Assembly (NCBI GenBank): GCA_002359495.1
Contig: DENB01000039.1
Location: 29,898-52,720, forward strand
Reading direction: 5' to 3'
From: Enterobacteriaceae bacterium UBA2655
GTDB lineage: Bacteria; Pseudomonadota; Gammaproteobacteria; Enterobacterales; Enterobacteriaceae
Length of the DNA stretch: 22,823 bases
Shown here: piece after piece, positions 6,930 through 16,458 of the stretch
Layout: every line of letters begins with the position of its first letter
Position numbering within the stretch: position 1 is the stretch's first letter
Program-made: the position numbers and the translations under genes
Notes under the pieces: generated by a model
What the model was told of the DNA's origin: nothing
The model's database searches: none
The model's input: the letters and a program-made list of their open reading frames with translations, nothing else

Positions 6930-8912
6930 ATGTTCGGAAAATTAACACTGGATGCAGTGCCGTATCATGAACCTATCATCATGATCACGGTCGCCGGTAT
7001 CATTTTAGGTGGTCTGGCGCTTGTTGCTGCGATTACTTATTTTGGTAAATGGCAATATCTGTGGTCAGAATGGTTTACCTCCGTTGACCACAAAAAACTG
7101 GGTATCATGTACATCATCATGGCCTTCGTCATGCTGTTGCGCGGCTTTGCCGATGCGATCATGATGCGCGCCCAGCAGATGCTGGCGTCAGCCGGCGAGG
7201 CGGGCTTTTTGCCGCCGCATCACTACGACCAGATCTTCACCGCCCACGGCGTGATTATGATCTTCTTCGTGGCGATGCCGTTTGTGGTAGGTCTGATGAA
7301 CATCGCGGTTCCGCTGCAGATTGGCGCGCGCGATGTGGCGTTCCCTTACCTGAACAACCTGAGCTTCTGGTTTACCGCGATCGGCGTGATCCTGGTTAAC
7401 CTTTCTCTGGGCGTGGGTGAGTTCGCGCAGACCGGCTGGCTGGCCTATCCGCCGCTTTCCGGCGCGGAGTACAGTCCGGGCGTGGGTGTCGACTACTGGA
7501 TTTGGGCGCTGCAGCTCTCCGGTATCGGTACGACGCTGACGGGCGTTAACTTCTTCGTGACCATTCTGAAGATGCGCGCGCCGGGCATGGACCTGTTTAA
7601 AATGCCGGTCTTTACCTGGACCGCACTCTGCACCAACGTCCTGATCATCGCTGCGTTCCCGGTTCTGACCGTGACCCTGGCGCTGTTGACGCTTGATCGT
7701 TACCTCGGCTTCCATTTCTTTACCAATGATATGGGCGGTAACATGATGATGTATGTCAACCTGATCTGGGTCTGGGGTCACCCGGAAGTGTACATCCTGG
7801 TTCTGCCGGTGTTCGGTGTCTTTGCTGAAGTTACCGCGACCTTCTCGAAAAAACGTCTGTTTGGTTACACCTCGCTGGTGTGGGCGACCATCGCCATTAC
7901 CGTACTGTCGTTTATCGTTTGGCTGCACCACTTCTTCACCATGGGCGCAGGCGCGAACGTTAACGCCTTCTTCGGCATCATGACGATGATCATCGCGATT
8001 CCGACCGGGGTGAAAATTTTTAACTGGCTGTTCACCATGTATCAGGGCCGTATTCAGATGCACTCTGCCATGCTGTGGACCGTCGGCTTCCTGGTCACCT
8101 TCTCCATCGGGGGTATGACCGGTGTTCTGCTGGCCGTGCCGGGCGCGGACTTCGTTTTGCACAACAGCCTGTTCCTGATCGCGCACTTCCATAACGTGAT
8201 TATCGGCGGTGTGGTATTCGGTTGTATGGCGGGCGTGACCTACTGGTTCCCGAAAGCGATGGGCTTTACCCTGAACGAGAAATGGGGCAAACGCGCCTTC
8301 TGGTTCTGGATCATCGGCTTCTTCGTTGCCTTTATGCCGCTCTACGTGCTGGGCTTCATGGGCATGACGCGTCGTCTGAGCCAGGATATCGATCCGCGCT
8401 TCCACGAACTGCTGGTTATCGCAGCTGTCGGCGCCGCGCTGATCGCCTGCGGCATCCTGTGTCAGCTGACCATGTTCTGGGTCTCAATTCGCGACCGTCA
8501 TCAGAACCGCGATCTGACCGGCGACCCGTGGGGCGGCCGTACGCTGGAGTGGTCAACCTCTTCACCACCGGCGTTCTACAACTTTGCTACGGTTCCGCAT
8601 GTGCACGAGCGTGACGCCTTCTGGGAAATGAAAGAGAAAGGCGAAGCGTACGTCAAGCCGGCGAAATATGAAGAGATTCATATGCCGAAAAATAGCGGCG
8701 CCGCTCTGATTATCGCTGCGTTCGCCACGGTATTCGGTTTCGCCATGATCTGGCATATCTGGTGGCTGGCCGGTCTGACTTTCCTGGGCATGATTGTGAC
8801 CTGGATTGCGAAGAGCTTTGACGAAGACGTGGATTACTACGTACCGGTCAAAGAAGTCGAGCAGATCGAGAAGCAGCATTTTGACGACATCAGCAAAGCA
8901 GGTCTGAAATAA
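6930..8912 (+). CDS. cyoB: Cytochrome bo3 ubiquinol oxidase subunit I
   Basis: Catalytic subunit of the oxidase, carrying low-spin heme b and the heme o3-CuB oxygen-reduction centre. It has 660 residues (E. coli 663) and about 15 transmembrane segments. Key residues are present at the E. coli positions: His106 and His421 for heme b, His419 for heme o3, and His284, His333 and His334 for CuB, with the cross-linking Tyr288 in WGHPEVY. The quinone-site residues Arg71, Asp75, His98 and Gln101 are also conserved. The gene starts four bases after cyoA, and its TAA stop shares one base with the ATG of cyoC, indicating translational coupling. The protein is shorter only at the extreme C-terminus. Confidence 0.99.
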   Translation: MFGKLTLDAVPYHEPIIMITVAGIILGGLALVAAITYFGKWQYLWSEWFTSVDHKKLGIMYIIMAFVMLLRGFADAIMMRAQQMLASAGEAGFLPPHHYDQIFTAHGVIMIFFVAMPFVVGLMNIAVPLQIGARDVAFPYLNNLSFWFTAIGVILVNLSLGVGEFAQTGWLAYPPLSGAEYSPGVGVDYWIWALQLSGIGTTLTGVNFFVTILKMRAPGMDLFKMPVFTWTALCTNVLIIAAFPVLTVTLALLTLDRYLGFHFFTNDMGGNMMMYVNLIWVWGHPEVYILVLPVFGVFAEVTATFSKKRLFGYTSLVWATIAITVLSFIVWLHHFFTMGAGANVNAFFGIMTMIIAIPTGVKIFNWLFTMYQGRIQMHSAMLWTVGFLVTFSIGGMTGVLLAVPGADFVLHNSLFLIAHFHNVIIGGVVFGCMAGVTYWFPKAMGFTLNEKWGKRAFWFWIIGFFVAFMPLYVLGFMGMTRRLSQDIDPRFHELLVIAAVGAALIACGILCQLTMFWVSIRDRHQNRDLTGDPWGGRTLEWSTSSPPAFYNFATVPHVHERDAFWEMKEKGEAYVKPAKYEEIHMPKNSGAALIIAAFATVFGFAMIWHIWWLAGLTFLGMIVTWIAKSFDEDVDYYVPVKEVEQIEKQHFDDISKAGLK

Positions 8913-9529
8913 TGTCAACTGAAACTCTGATTAAGCACCACCACGACGCCCATGCGGAGCATGGGCATCACGATGCATCAGCCAATAAGATTTTCGGCTT
9001 TTGGATCTACCTGATGAGTGACTGCATTATCTTCGCAACCCTGTTTGCGACCTATGCGGTCATGGTCAACAGCACTGCCGGCGGTCCGGCAGGCAAAGAC
9101 ATCTTCGAGCTGCCGTTCGTTATGGGTGAGACTGCTCTGCTGCTGCTGAGCTCCATCACCTACGGTATGGCTGTCATCGCGATGAACAACGACAACAAAG
9201 CCGGCGTTAATAGCTGGCTGGCGTTGACCTTCCTGTTTGGCCTCGGCTTTATCGGGATGGAAATTTATGAGTTCCACCATCTGATCGCGGAAGGATTTGG
9301 TCCGGATCGCAGCGGCTTCCTGTCAGGCTTCTTTACCCTGGTCGGCACCCACGGTCTGCACGTCACCTCCGGTCTGATCTGGATGCTGGTCATGATGTTC
9401 CAGGTTTCCAAACGTGGTCTGACTTCCACTAACCGCACCCGTATCCTGTGCCTGAGCCTGTTCTGGCACTTCCTTGATGTGGTATGGATCTGCGTATTTA
9501 CCGTTGTCTATTTGATGGGAGTCATGTAA
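8912..9529 (+). CDS. cyoC: Cytochrome bo3 ubiquinol oxidase subunit III
   Basis: Integral membrane subunit III of the bo3 oxidase, helping assembly and stability of the complex rather than binding cofactors. It has 205 residues (E. coli 204) with five predicted membrane segments after a His-rich cytoplasmic N-terminus (repeated His between residues 9 and 21). The conserved EIYEFHHLI and the C-terminal [20 protein letters not shown] segment are intact. The start overlaps the cyoB stop by one base, and its own stop overlaps the cyoD ATG by one base (TAATG in both cases), so the three cistrons are tightly coupled. Confidence 0.98.
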   Translation: MSTETLIKHHHDAHAEHGHHDASANKIFGFWIYLMSDCIIFATLFATYAVMVNSTAGGPAGKDIFELPFVMGETALLLLSSITYGMAVIAMNNDNKAGVNSWLALTFLFGLGFIGMEIYEFHHLIAEGFGPDRSGFLSGFFTLVGTHGLHVTSGLIWMLVMMFQVSKRGLTSTNRTRILCLSLFWHFLDVVWICVFTVVYLMGVM

Positions 9530-9855
9530 TGAGTCATTCAGCCAACGAACATGTCGTCCCGCATAGCAGCGTGAAGTCTTATATGATCGGCTTCATCCTC
9601 TCTGTCATCCTGACCGGTATTCCGTTCTGGATGGTAATGGATGGCGGCGCCTCTCACAGCACCATTCTGGGTGTGGTTGTTGTCTGTGCGGTGATTCAGG
9701 TTATCGTTCACCTGATTTACTTCCTGCACCTGGACACCAAAACTGAGGGCGGCTGGAACATGGTGGCGATTGTCTTCGCGGCAATCATTATCCTGATTGT
9801 TGTAATTGGTTCGCTGTGGATCATGTGGAACCTCAACTACAACATGATGTCGTGA
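9529..9855 (+). CDS. cyoD: Cytochrome bo3 ubiquinol oxidase subunit IV
   Basis: Small subunit IV of the bo3 oxidase, which assists CuB binding and assembly. It has 108 residues (E. coli 109) and three predicted transmembrane helices at about 18-37, 43-66 and 77-102. The start at 9529 gives MSHSANEH, matching E. coli MSHS. The same frame is open further upstream inside cyoC, but that extension has no homology. The C-terminal segment [14 protein letters not shown] is conserved. It overlaps cyoC by one base and is followed by cyoE after 23 bases. Confidence 0.97.
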   Translation: MSHSANEHVVPHSSVKSYMIGFILSVILTGIPFWMVMDGGASHSTILGVVVVCAVIQVIVHLIYFLHLDTKTEGGWNMVAIVFAAIIILIVVIGSLWIMWNLNYNMMS

Positions 9856-9878
9856 CGGTCCACTAAAGAGTCGTACTG

Positions 9879-10766
9879 ATGATTAAGCAATACCTGCAAG
9901 TTACAAAACCAGGAATTATTTTCGGAAATTTAATTTCTGTCATTGGCGGATTTCTGCTGGCTTCCAAAGGCAGCATTGATTACGCCCTGTTTCTCGCCTC
10001 TCTGATCGGTGTTTCGCTGGTCGTTGCGTCAGGTTGTGTTTTCAACAACGTGATCGACCGCGATATCGACAGAAAAATGGAGAGAACCAGGAATCGGGTG
10101 CTGGTTAAAGGCCTCATCTCTCCGAAAGTAAGCCTGGTTTACGCCACCTTGTTGGGTATTGCTGGCTTTGCGTTGTTGTATTTCGGAGCGAATCCGCTGG
10201 CCATGTGGCTGGCGGTGATGGGCTTCGTAGTGTACGTCGGAATTTACAGCCTCTACATGAAGCGTAATTCTGTGTACGGTACGCTGATCGGCAGTCTCTC
10301 CGGCGCGGCGCCGCCGGTTATCGGCTACTGCGCGGTCTCTAATGAGTTTGATACCGGCGCGCTGATCCTGCTGGCGATCTTTAGCCTGTGGCAGATGCCG
10401 CATTCTTATGCGATTGCCATCTTCCGCTTCAAAGATTACCAGGCCGCGAACATTCCGGTTCTGCCGGTAGTGAAAGGCATCTCAGTCGCGAAAAATCATA
10501 TTACGCTTTATATCCTCGCGTTTATGATCGCCACGCTGATGCTGACGCTGAGCGGCTACGCCGGTTACAAATATCTGGTGGTGGCGGCTGCAGTCAGCGT
10601 ATGGTGGCTGGGAATGGCGTTATCAGGTTACAAAACCTCAAACGATCGCGTTTGGGCGCGTAAACTGTTCGTTTTCTCCATTGTCGCTATCACGGCGCTG
10701 AGCGTTATGATGTCGGTTGACTTTATGGCGCCGGCGTCAAAAGACCTGCTGACCTACGTCTGGTAA
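9879..10766 (+). CDS. cyoE: Protoheme IX farnesyltransferase (heme O synthase)
   Basis: Inner-membrane UbiA-family prenyltransferase that adds a farnesyl group to heme B to make heme O, the oxygen-binding heme of the bo3 oxidase encoded just upstream. It has 295 residues (E. coli 296). The aspartate-rich substrate motif [15 protein letters not shown] is at 56-70, with Asp60, Asp62 and Asp64. The second conserved region [19 protein letters not shown] is intact, and hydrophobic helices fill the rest. Its farnesyl diphosphate substrate is made by IspA, also encoded in this window. It is the last gene of cyoABCDE and is followed by an intrinsic terminator. Confidence 0.98.
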   Translation: MIKQYLQVTKPGIIFGNLISVIGGFLLASKGSIDYALFLASLIGVSLVVASGCVFNNVIDRDIDRKMERTRNRVLVKGLISPKVSLVYATLLGIAGFALLYFGANPLAMWLAVMGFVVYVGIYSLYMKRNSVYGTLIGSLSGAAPPVIGYCAVSNEFDTGALILLAIFSLWQMPHSYAIAIFRFKDYQAANIPVLPVVKGISVAKNHITLYILAFMIATLMLTLSGYAGYKYLVVAAAVSVWWLGMALSGYKTSNDRVWARKLFVFSIVAITALSVMMSVDFMAPASKDLLTYVW

Positions 10767-10786
10767 TCAGCATCGCAAATCCTGTC

Positions 10787-10815
10787 AGGGCGCGTTTATC
10801 GCGCCCTTTCTTTTT
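10787..10815 (+). terminator. Intrinsic terminator of the cyo operon
   Basis: AGGGCGCG (10787-10794) pairs with CGCGCCCT (10800-10807) around a five-base loop, followed by TTCTTTTT. It lies 21 bases after the cyoE stop and separates the operon from yajR. Confidence 0.9.
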
Positions 10816-10840
10816 GTTACCACTACTTAAAAAGTATTAT

Positions 10841-10869
10841 TTTACCCGCCCTGCCCTGCTCCTTAGAAT
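10841..10869 (+). promoter_or_regulatory. Sigma-70 promoter of yajR
   Basis: TTTACC (10841-10846) and TAGAAT (10864-10869) are separated by 17 bases, matching four and five of six consensus positions. The predicted start near 10876 leaves a short leader with an AGAGG site before the ATG at 10897. Confidence 0.55.
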
Positions 10870-10896
10870 AACCGCAGCAAATTAACAGAGGTTGTA

Positions 10897-12261
10897 ATGA
10901 ACGATAATAAAATGACGCCGGTGGAGCTGCGTGCGACCTGGGGTCTTGGCACGGTATTTTCTCTGCGCATGCTGGGAATGTTTATGGTCCTGCCGGTATT
11001 GACTACATACGGCATGGCGTTACAGGGCGCAAGCGAAGCGTTAATCGGTCTGGCAATCGGTATCTATGGTCTGATGCAGGCCATTTTCCAGATTCCCTTC
11101 GGCCTGCTTTCAGATCGCATGGGCCGTAAGCCGTTAATCGTCGGCGGTCTGCTGGTGTTTGTGATAGGCAGCGTACTGGCCGCTAGTACGGAATCGATCT
11201 GGGGCATTATTCTTGGCCGCGCGTTACAGGGCTCCGGCGCGATAGCCGCAGCCGTGATGGCGCTGCTCTCCGACCTGACGCGCGAGCAGAATCGCACTAA
11301 AGCGATGGCATTTATCGGCATCAGCTTCGGCATTACTTTCGCCATCGCCATGGTAGTGGGACCCATCGTCACCCATGCGTTAGGTTTACATGCGCTGTTC
11401 TGGATGATCGCCCTGCTCGCCTCGCTCGGTATCGTTATTACTCTGCTGGTGGTGCCCAACGCGCCGCATCATGTTCTTAATCGTGAATCGGGCATGGTGA
11501 AAGGCAGCATTCGTCTGGTGCTGGCGAATCCAAAACTGCTGAAGTTAAATTTCGGCATTTTTTGCCTGCACATTTTGTTGATGTCCAGTTTCGTCGCCCT
11601 GCCCGGCCAGTTTGAACAGGCAGGTTTTCCGGCCGCCGATCACTGGAAGGTCTATCTGATCACCATGCTTATCGCTTTCGCCGGCGTAATCCCCTTTATT
11701 ATTTATGCTGAAGTCAAACGCCGCATGAAGCGGGTTTTCGTCGGCTGCGTCAGCCTGATTCTGGTAGCAGAAATTGTGCTCTGGGGAGCGGGAAGCCATT
11801 TCTGGACGCTGGTAGCGGGCGTACAGCTGTTCTTTTTCGCCTTTAACCTGATGGAAGCGATTCTGCCTTCACTGATCAGTAAAGAGTCGCCCGCCGGCTA
11901 TAAAGGCACCGCCATGGGCATCTACTCTACCAGCCAGTTTCTTGGCGTCGCTATCGGCGGCAGCCTCGGCGGCTGGGTATTCGGAAATTTTGACGCGCAA
12001 ACCGTGTTTCTGGTGGGCGCTATCGTCGCGGCGATCTGGCTGCTGATCAGCACCACTATGCAGGATCCGCCCTACGTCAGCAGCCTGCGTCTGGTTTTAA
12101 GCGAGGCCGCCCTGAAGGCGCCGAATCTGGAAAAACGGCTTAAGGCCCAGCCGGGCGTCTCCTCGGTCTTTATCGTCCCGGAAGAGAACAGCGCTTACGT
12201 GAAGATCGACAGCAAGGTGACCAGTCGCCTGGAGCTGGAAGCGTTGATCGCAGCCGCTTAA
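10897..12261 (+). CDS. yajR: YajR family MFS transporter with C-terminal YAM domain
   Basis: Inner-membrane major facilitator transporter, probably a proton-coupled drug/metabolite exporter, of unknown physiological substrate. It has 454 residues, the same as E. coli YajR. Twelve transmembrane helices fill roughly residues 15-390. The MFS motif A is seen as GLLSDRMGRKPL after the second helix, and the GTAMGIYSTSQFLGVAIGG stretch in helix 11 is conserved. The last 65 or so residues form the soluble ferredoxin-like YAM domain typical of this protein, ending in AYVKIDSKVTSRLELEALI. It is a single-gene unit with its own promoter, convergent with yajQ. Confidence 0.96.
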   Translation: MNDNKMTPVELRATWGLGTVFSLRMLGMFMVLPVLTTYGMALQGASEALIGLAIGIYGLMQAIFQIPFGLLSDRMGRKPLIVGGLLVFVIGSVLAASTESIWGIILGRALQGSGAIAAAVMALLSDLTREQNRTKAMAFIGISFGITFAIAMVVGPIVTHALGLHALFWMIALLASLGIVITLLVVPNAPHHVLNRESGMVKGSIRLVLANPKLLKLNFGIFCLHILLMSSFVALPGQFEQAGFPAADHWKVYLITMLIAFAGVIPFIIYAEVKRRMKRVFVGCVSLILVAEIVLWGAGSHFWTLVAGVQLFFFAFNLMEAILPSLISKESPAGYKGTAMGIYSTSQFLGVAIGGSLGGWVFGNFDAQTVFLVGAIVAAIWLLISTTMQDPPYVSSLRLVLSEAALKAPNLEKRLKAQPGVSSVFIVPEENSAYVKIDSKVTSRLELEALIAAA

Positions 12262-12266
12262 AAGAC

Positions 12267-12291
12267 AAAAGGGCCGGAAACGGCCCTTTTT
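12267..12291. terminator. Bidirectional terminator between yajR and yajQ
   Basis: AAAAGGGCCG (12267-12276) and CGGCCCTTTT (12281-12290) form a perfect ten-base-pair stem closed by a GAAA tetraloop. The A and T ends of the stem provide a U-tract in both directions, which suits its place between two convergent genes (stops at 12261 and 12296). Confidence 0.9.
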
Positions 12292-12295
12292 ATGG

Positions 12296-12787
12296 TCAGT
12301 CGCGAAAGTTTTTAAACTGGAACGGCTGTCCCAAATTACCGCCGCGCACCAGCGCCATCGCGCCCTGCAGGTCGTCGCGCGATTTACCGGTCACGCGCAG
12401 CGAGTCGCCCTGAATTTGCGTCTGCACCTTCAGCTTGCTGTCTTTGATCAGCTTGACGATCTTTTTCGCGACCTCGGTTTCAATGCCCTTTTTCATTTTG
12501 GCGTCGAGGCTCCAGTTTTTACCGCTATGGATAATCTCTTCAGGAACCTCCAGCGCAGAACCTTCAATGCCGCGCTTCAACATTTTTTCACGCAAAATTT
12601 CCACCAGCTGTTTAACCTGGAAGTCTGATTCGCTGGTAATTTTAATGGTTTCATTTTTCTCATTCAGCTCAAAGCTGGCGCTCACGTTGCGGAAATCGAA
12701 ACGGGTGGAAAGCTCACGGTTGGCGTTCTCCACTGCGTTACGCACTTCCTGCATTTCGACTTCGGAAACGATATCGAAAGATGGCAT
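12296..12787 (-). CDS. yajQ: YajQ family cyclic-di-GMP/nucleotide-binding protein
   Basis: Cytoplasmic protein of two RNP-like ferredoxin-fold domains. Family members bind cyclic di-GMP or other nucleotides (shown for the Xanthomonas relative), and the role in enterobacteria is unclear. It has 163 residues, equal to E. coli YajQ, from [10 protein letters not shown] to [11 protein letters not shown]. The start at 12787 is chosen over an in-frame ATG 33 bases upstream because it aligns with the family start and has an AGGAG site eight bases away. Conserved blocks ESDFQV, LKRGIEG, HSGK and DSKLKVQ.QIQGD are present. It is a monocistronic gene divergent from panE. Confidence 0.97.
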   Translation of the reverse strand: MPSFDIVSEVEMQEVRNAVENANRELSTRFDFRNVSASFELNEKNETIKITSESDFQVKQLVEILREKMLKRGIEGSALEVPEEIIHSGKNWSLDAKMKKGIETEVAKKIVKLIKDSKLKVQTQIQGDSLRVTGKSRDDLQGAMALVRGGNLGQPFQFKNFRD

Positions 12788-12818
12788 CTTTTCTTCTCCT
12801 GACGCTAAAGTGACATGC

Positions 12819-12824
12819 ATAATA
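12819..12824 (-). promoter_or_regulatory. Possible -10 element of yajQ promoter
   Basis: TATTAT on the minus strand (12824-12819) matches five of six -10 positions and lies 31 bases upstream of the yajQ ATG. The hexamer 17 bases further up (TTTATT) is a weak -35. It is the best candidate in the 127-base divergent gap with panE. Confidence 0.4.
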
Positions 12825-12866
12825 CGCGTCTTGCGCCACTAAATAAAATCACCCATCGCAGAAAGC

Positions 12867-12872
12867 TATACT
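12867..12872 (+). promoter_or_regulatory. Possible -10 element of panE promoter
   Basis: TATACT matches five of six -10 positions and lies 42 bases before the panE ATG. No clear -35 hexamer is seen at 16-18 bases, so the promoter would be weak or activator-dependent. A GGGAGG ribosome binding site precedes panE. Confidence 0.35.
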
Positions 12873-12914
12873 TACCTGAACTTCTGTGAAGGCAAGCCGC
12901 CAACGGGAGGCAGA

Positions 12915-13835
12915 ATGAAAATAACCGTGTTAGGCTGCGGCGCGTTAGGCCAGGTTTGGCTTGCTGCCCTTGCACGCCAAGGGCATGAAGTACAGGGCTG
13001 GTTGCGCGTTCCGCAACCTTATTGTTCGGTCAACGTCGCCGATACCGCCGGTCACGTCAGCAACGATACCTTTATCGCCAACGATCCGCTGTTTTTGGGC
13101 GAAAGCCAGCTGCTGCTGGTTACGCTGAAAGCCTGGCAGGTTTCGCCCGCCATTAAAAATCTGCAAAGCATACTGCCGGAGCAGTGTCCGGTTCTGTTGC
13201 TGCACAACGGCATGGGCACGCTGGAAGAGCTGAAAAGCCTGACGCAGCCGCTGCTGCGCGGCGTGACTACGCATGCGGCGACGCGCGAGGCTACCGTCAT
13301 CAAGCATGTGGCGCAGGGCATTACGCATATCGGCCCGGCGAACCCTGAGGGCGCCGCGTTCAGCGAGCTGGCTGACGCGCTGCATCAGGCGCTGCCTGAC
13401 GTCGCATGGCATGACAATATCGCCGCTGCCAGCTGGCATAAGCTGGCGGTGAACTGCGTGATCAATCCCATGACCGTGGAGTACGATTGCCGCAATGGCG
13501 AGTTGCGCGCGCGCCTGGCGGAAATCAGCGCGCTTTGCGAAGAGATCGCCTGGGTTATGGAGCGAGAGGGGATGCATACCACGCCTGAAGGTTTGCTGGA
13601 CAACGTGCTTAACGTGATTGAATCCACTGCGGCCAATATCTCCTCGATGCGCCAGGATGTGATGGCGCAGCGCCGTACCGAAATTGATTATATTACCGGT
13701 TACCTGCTGCGGCGCGCCCGCGCGCACGGCATTGCCGTACCGGCCAATACCCGATTATACGAACTGATAAAACGCAAGGAGTCCCATTATGAGCGCGAAC
13801 GCATCGGTGCTGGTTTGCCTGGCTCATGGCAGTGA
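12915..13835 (+). CDS. panE: 2-dehydropantoate 2-reductase
   Basis: NADPH-dependent reduction of ketopantoate to pantoate in pantothenate and coenzyme A synthesis. It has 306 residues (E. coli 303). The N-terminal Rossmann loop GCGALG is at 8-13. Catalytic and substrate residues fall at the E. coli positions: Asn98 in HNGMG, Lys176, Asn180 and Asn184 in [12 protein letters not shown], and Glu256 in RTEIDY. The C-terminus contains a repeated Glu-Arg pair (HYERERIG) where E. coli has YERIG. That insert falls in the 47-base overlap with yajL and changes both proteins, as described under findings. The strong ribosome binding site of yajL lies within the panE coding sequence. Confidence 0.97.
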   Translation: MKITVLGCGALGQVWLAALARQGHEVQGWLRVPQPYCSVNVADTAGHVSNDTFIANDPLFLGESQLLLVTLKAWQVSPAIKNLQSILPEQCPVLLLHNGMGTLEELKSLTQPLLRGVTTHAATREATVIKHVAQGITHIGPANPEGAAFSELADALHQALPDVAWHDNIAAASWHKLAVNCVINPMTVEYDCRNGELRARLAEISALCEEIAWVMEREGMHTTPEGLLDNVLNVIESTAANISSMRQDVMAQRRTEIDYITGYLLRRARAHGIAVPANTRLYELIKRKESHYERERIGAGLPGSWQ

Positions 13836-14385
13836 AGAGACCGAGGCGGTCACCACTATCGATCTGCTGGTGCGCGCCGGCCTGCGGGTCACGACCGCCA
13901 GCGTGGAAAGTAGTGGCACGCGCGAGATTACCTGTTCGCGCGGCGTACGTTTGCTGGCTGACGCCCCGCTGGTCGAGGTGGCTGACAACCCTTACGCCGC
14001 CATCGTGCTGCCAGGCGGGCTGAAAGGCGCGGAAACCTTCCGCGACAGTCCGCTGCTGGTGGAAACAGTGCGCCAGTTTCACCTCTCCGGCCGCATCGTC
14101 GCCGCGATCTGCGCCGCCGCCGGTACGGTGCTGGTGCCGCATGACCTTTTCCCTGTCGGCAACATGACCGGTTTTCCCGGCCTGAAAGAGACCATTCCCG
14201 AAGAGAAGTGGATGGAAAAACGGGTGGTCTGGGATCCGCGCGTCAACCTGTTGACCAGCCAGGGGCCCGGCACGGCGATCGATTTTGCCCTGAAGCTGAT
14301 CGATTTGCTGGTGGGCAAAGAAAAGGCGCGCGAAGTGGCGTCGCAGCTGGTGATCGCGGCAGGCATTTACGACTATCAGGAATAA
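13789..14385 (+). CDS. yajL: Protein/nucleotide deglycase or chaperone YajL (DJ-1/PfpI family)
   Basis: Cytoplasmic DJ-1 family protein with reported oxidative-stress chaperone and deglycase activity; formerly called ThiJ. It has 198 residues (E. coli 196). The nucleophilic cysteine is Cys108 in AAICAAAG, equivalent to E. coli Cys106, and the conserved acidic partner is in GSEETEAV (residues 14-21). The two-residue shift comes from an N-terminal MSANAS in place of MSAS. The start is supported by an excellent AAGGAG site seven bases upstream inside panE. Translation is probably coupled to panE, whose last 47 bases overlap this gene in another frame. A terminator follows. Confidence 0.97.
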   Translation: MSANASVLVCLAHGSEETEAVTTIDLLVRAGLRVTTASVESSGTREITCSRGVRLLADAPLVEVADNPYAAIVLPGGLKGAETFRDSPLLVETVRQFHLSGRIVAAICAAAGTVLVPHDLFPVGNMTGFPGLKETIPEEKWMEKRVVWDPRVNLLTSQGPGTAIDFALKLIDLLVGKEKAREVASQLVIAAGIYDYQE

Positions 14386-14398
14386 GCGCCGGAAAGCA

Positions 14399-14426
14399 AA
14401 AAGGCCGCGTAAGCGGCCTTTTCTTT
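14399..14426. terminator. Bidirectional terminator between yajL and thiI
   Basis: AAAAGGCCGC (14399-14408) and GCGGCCTTTT (14413-14422) form a perfect ten-base-pair stem with a GTAA loop. A T-rich run follows on the plus strand, and a T-rich run is also found on the minus strand, so it can end both convergent genes. Confidence 0.88.
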
Positions 14427-14478
14427 ATCTGAGAGGTTAGCGTACCACAAGCCAACCTACCTTCTTTTCACCTCAGCC

Positions 14479-14532
14479 TTACGCGCCACGCATCGGCGCC
14501 AGAATGGCAAGCAAGCCAGCGAGGATCGATCC
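14479..14532 (-). other. In-frame hydrophobic stretch after the thiI stop codon
   Basis: Directly after the thiI TGA (14535-14533) the same frame stays open for 17 codons to a TAA (14481-14479). It reads GSILAGLLAILAPMRGA, which resembles the end of a membrane helix. No start codon with a ribosome binding site precedes it, so it would be made only by readthrough of the TGA. It may be a gene remnant or chance. The first bases form the 14-base palindrome GAGGATCGATCCTC (14521-14534). Confidence 0.3.
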
Positions 14533-15981
14533 TCAGGGGCGGTAAACCTTAACGTTAGTAAATCCCTGCTCATGCAGATAAAGCGCCTGCAAACGGCTCA
14601 TCACGCCGCGGTCGCAGTAGAGCAGCCAGGTTTTGCTCTGATCCAGATCGCCAAAGTGGGTGCTGAGCTTATAAAACGGCAGCGACTTCACTTCCACGCC
14701 CGGCATCGCCAGCGGCTTATCGTCCTGTTCGTCCGCAGAGCGGATATCCAGCAGCATCTCGTTTTCACCCAGCGAGGCGACGGTTTCTACTTCCACCACC
14801 TCCTGCTCCGCCTGCTGGGCGATTTCACGGATGTCGAGGTTATTGGCTTCCTGCACGACGCGGTCCAAAATACTGAAATCGAAATTCTGCTCTTCCGCTT
14901 CGATTTTCGCCTTCACCGCTTTTACCGTCGGGCTTTTTGAGATCACGCCGCAATATTCCGGCATAGTGCGGGCGAAATCTTCGGTGCCGATGTCGCGCGC
15001 CACCTTAATGATGTGCTCTTTATCGTGGGAAATCAGCGGACGCAGAATCAGCGTGTCGCTGGCGTTATCGATCAGGCGCAGGTTGGTCAGCGTCTGGCTG
15101 GAGACCTGGCCCAGCGCTTCGCCGGTAACCAGCGCCTGCACGCCGTAACGTTCCGCCACCATCGAGGCGGCACGCACCATCATGCGTTTCAGCACCACGC
15201 CCATCTGGCCGTCGTCCACTTTCTCCAGGATTTCGCCCACCACAGGTTCGAAATTAATCGCCACGAAACGCACGCGGTGAGAACGGCCAAAGCGGCTCCA
15301 GAGATAGTGCGCCACCTGACGCACGCCGATTTCATGCGCGGCGCCGCCAAGGTTAAAGAAGCAGTAATGAACGCGGCAGCCGCGGCGCATCAGCATATAG
15401 CTGGAGACGCCCGAGTCGAAGCCGCCGGAGATCAGCGACAACACATCTTCCTGGGTGCCAATCGGGAAACCGCCCAAACCTTCAAAGCGGCCGGTAACCA
15501 GCAGCAGACGATCGTCTTCAACTTCCAGGTTAACGGTCACGTCCGGGTGGTTGAGCTGTACTTTCGCCGTCGGGATATGCTGATTCAGCCCGCCGCCCAC
15601 GTAGCGCTCAACGTCCTGCGAGCTGAATGTATGGGTGCCGCGACGCTTTACGCGCACGCAGAAGCTTTTACCTTCCAGCCTTTCGCGGTTTAGTTCGAGA
15701 GTCTGCTCGAAAATATTATGCATGTCGGTATAGGGGCGATCCTCTACCGCCAACACGTGATGAATACCGGGAATGCGCGTCAGCTCGTCGACGATCACCG
15801 CGCGCAGGCTTTCTTTTTTCGCCCGCACTTCGATGTGATCCCAGTGACGCACTACGGCCACTTCTTCATTCAATTCTTTGAGGATATTACGAATATTTCC
15901 TGTCAGAATTTTAATAAAGCGCAGCCGCACCGACTGGCTTTTGATGGTGATTTCGGGAAATAATTTAATGATAAACTTCAT
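14533..15981 (-). CDS. thiI: tRNA 4-thiouridine / thiamine thiazole sulfurtransferase ThiI
   Basis: Transfers sulfur from IscS to uridine 8 of tRNA (4-thiouridine) and to the ThiS carrier for thiazole synthesis. It has 482 residues, equal to E. coli ThiI. Domains in order are an N-terminal ferredoxin-like plus THUMP region (about 1-165), the adenylating PP-loop SGGFDSG (185-191), the PP-loop ATPase domain with Cys344 in [11 protein letters not shown], and a C-terminal rhodanese domain with the persulfide cysteine Cys456 in [11 protein letters not shown]. Both cysteines of the proposed disulfide mechanism are present, so it should serve both tRNA and thiamine. It is monocistronic, divergent from xseB and convergent with yajL. 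Confidence 0.98.
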   Translation of the reverse strand: MKFIIKLFPEITIKSQSVRLRFIKILTGNIRNILKELNEEVAVVRHWDHIEVRAKKESLRAVIVDELTRIPGIHHVLAVEDRPYTDMHNIFEQTLELNRERLEGKSFCVRVKRRGTHTFSSQDVERYVGGGLNQHIPTAKVQLNHPDVTVNLEVEDDRLLLVTGRFEGLGGFPIGTQEDVLSLISGGFDSGVSSYMLMRRGCRVHYCFFNLGGAAHEIGVRQVAHYLWSRFGRSHRVRFVAINFEPVVGEILEKVDDGQMGVVLKRMMVRAASMVAERYGVQALVTGEALGQVSSQTLTNLRLIDNASDTLILRPLISHDKEHIIKVARDIGTEDFARTMPEYCGVISKSPTVKAVKAKIEAEEQNFDFSILDRVVQEANNLDIREIAQQAEQEVVEVETVASLGENEMLLDIRSADEQDDKPLAMPGVEVKSLPFYKLSTHFGDLDQSKTWLLYCDRGVMSRLQALYLHEQGFTNVKVYRP

Positions 15982-16087
15982 GGCGACACAGGCTTAAAGG
16001 GCAAATAAGTGTTAAAAACAAAAGCACTTAGCTGCTAAAATCACATAATTGCGGGCTTAGCTGGACCGACCGCATCCGAGGCGCGCA

Positions 16088-16096
16088 AGTATATCA
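16088..16096 (-). promoter_or_regulatory. Possible extended -10 promoter of thiI
   Basis: On the minus strand TGA is followed directly by TATACT (16093-16088), an extended -10 pattern. No good -35 is visible. The predicted start near 16081 gives a leader of about 100 bases before the thiI ATG at 15981. In the rest of the 234-base divergent gap I saw only weak candidates for an xseB promoter and a small TTAGC/GCTAA inverted repeat at 16028-16038. Confidence 0.4.
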
Positions 16097-16215
16097 CCTT
16101 TGTCTGTTGTCTGCTTCTGCTACAGTAGTCACATTCATTATTTTGCTAATTAATTCGCGTCGGCTACCATGAGCGATTGCCAGATGATGTCCCAACCTGT
16201 GAGTCGACACTGATT

Positions 16216-16458
16216 ATGCCGAAAAAAGCCCAACAGCCTGTAAGTTTCGAAACGTCATTACAGCAGCTGGAACAGATTGTCAGCCGCCTGGAAAGCGGCG
16301 AACTTCCGCTGGAAGAGGCGCTGAACGAATTTGAACGCGGCGTACAGCTGGCCCGTACCGGCCAACAGACGCTGCAGCAGGCGGAGCAGCGTGTGCGTAT
16401 CCTTCTCAACGACGATAAAGATGCCGATCTGACCTCATTTACGCCGGAAAATGATTAA
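16216..16458 (+). CDS. xseB: Exodeoxyribonuclease VII small subunit
   Basis: Small subunit of exonuclease VII, a single-strand-specific nuclease; several copies bind the XseA large subunit, which is encoded elsewhere. It has 80 residues, equal to E. coli XseB. The start [12 protein letters not shown] aligns with E. coli MPKK. An in-frame TTG at 16177 would add 13 residues with no homology. The helical core [30 protein letters not shown] is the family signature. The ribosome binding site is weak (GTGAG, rather distant). Its TAA shares a base with the ATG of ispA. First gene of an xseB-ispA-dxs-yajO unit. Confidence 0.95.
   Translation: MPKKAQQPVSFETSLQQLEQIVSRLESGELPLEEALNEFERGVQLARTGQQTLQQAEQRVRILLNDDKDADLTSFTPEND

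Noticed and set aside
7188..8405. 405-codon open frame on the minus strand opposite cyoB
   Set aside because: Highly charged low-complexity product typical of the antisense of a membrane-protein gene; cyoB on the other strand is unambiguous.
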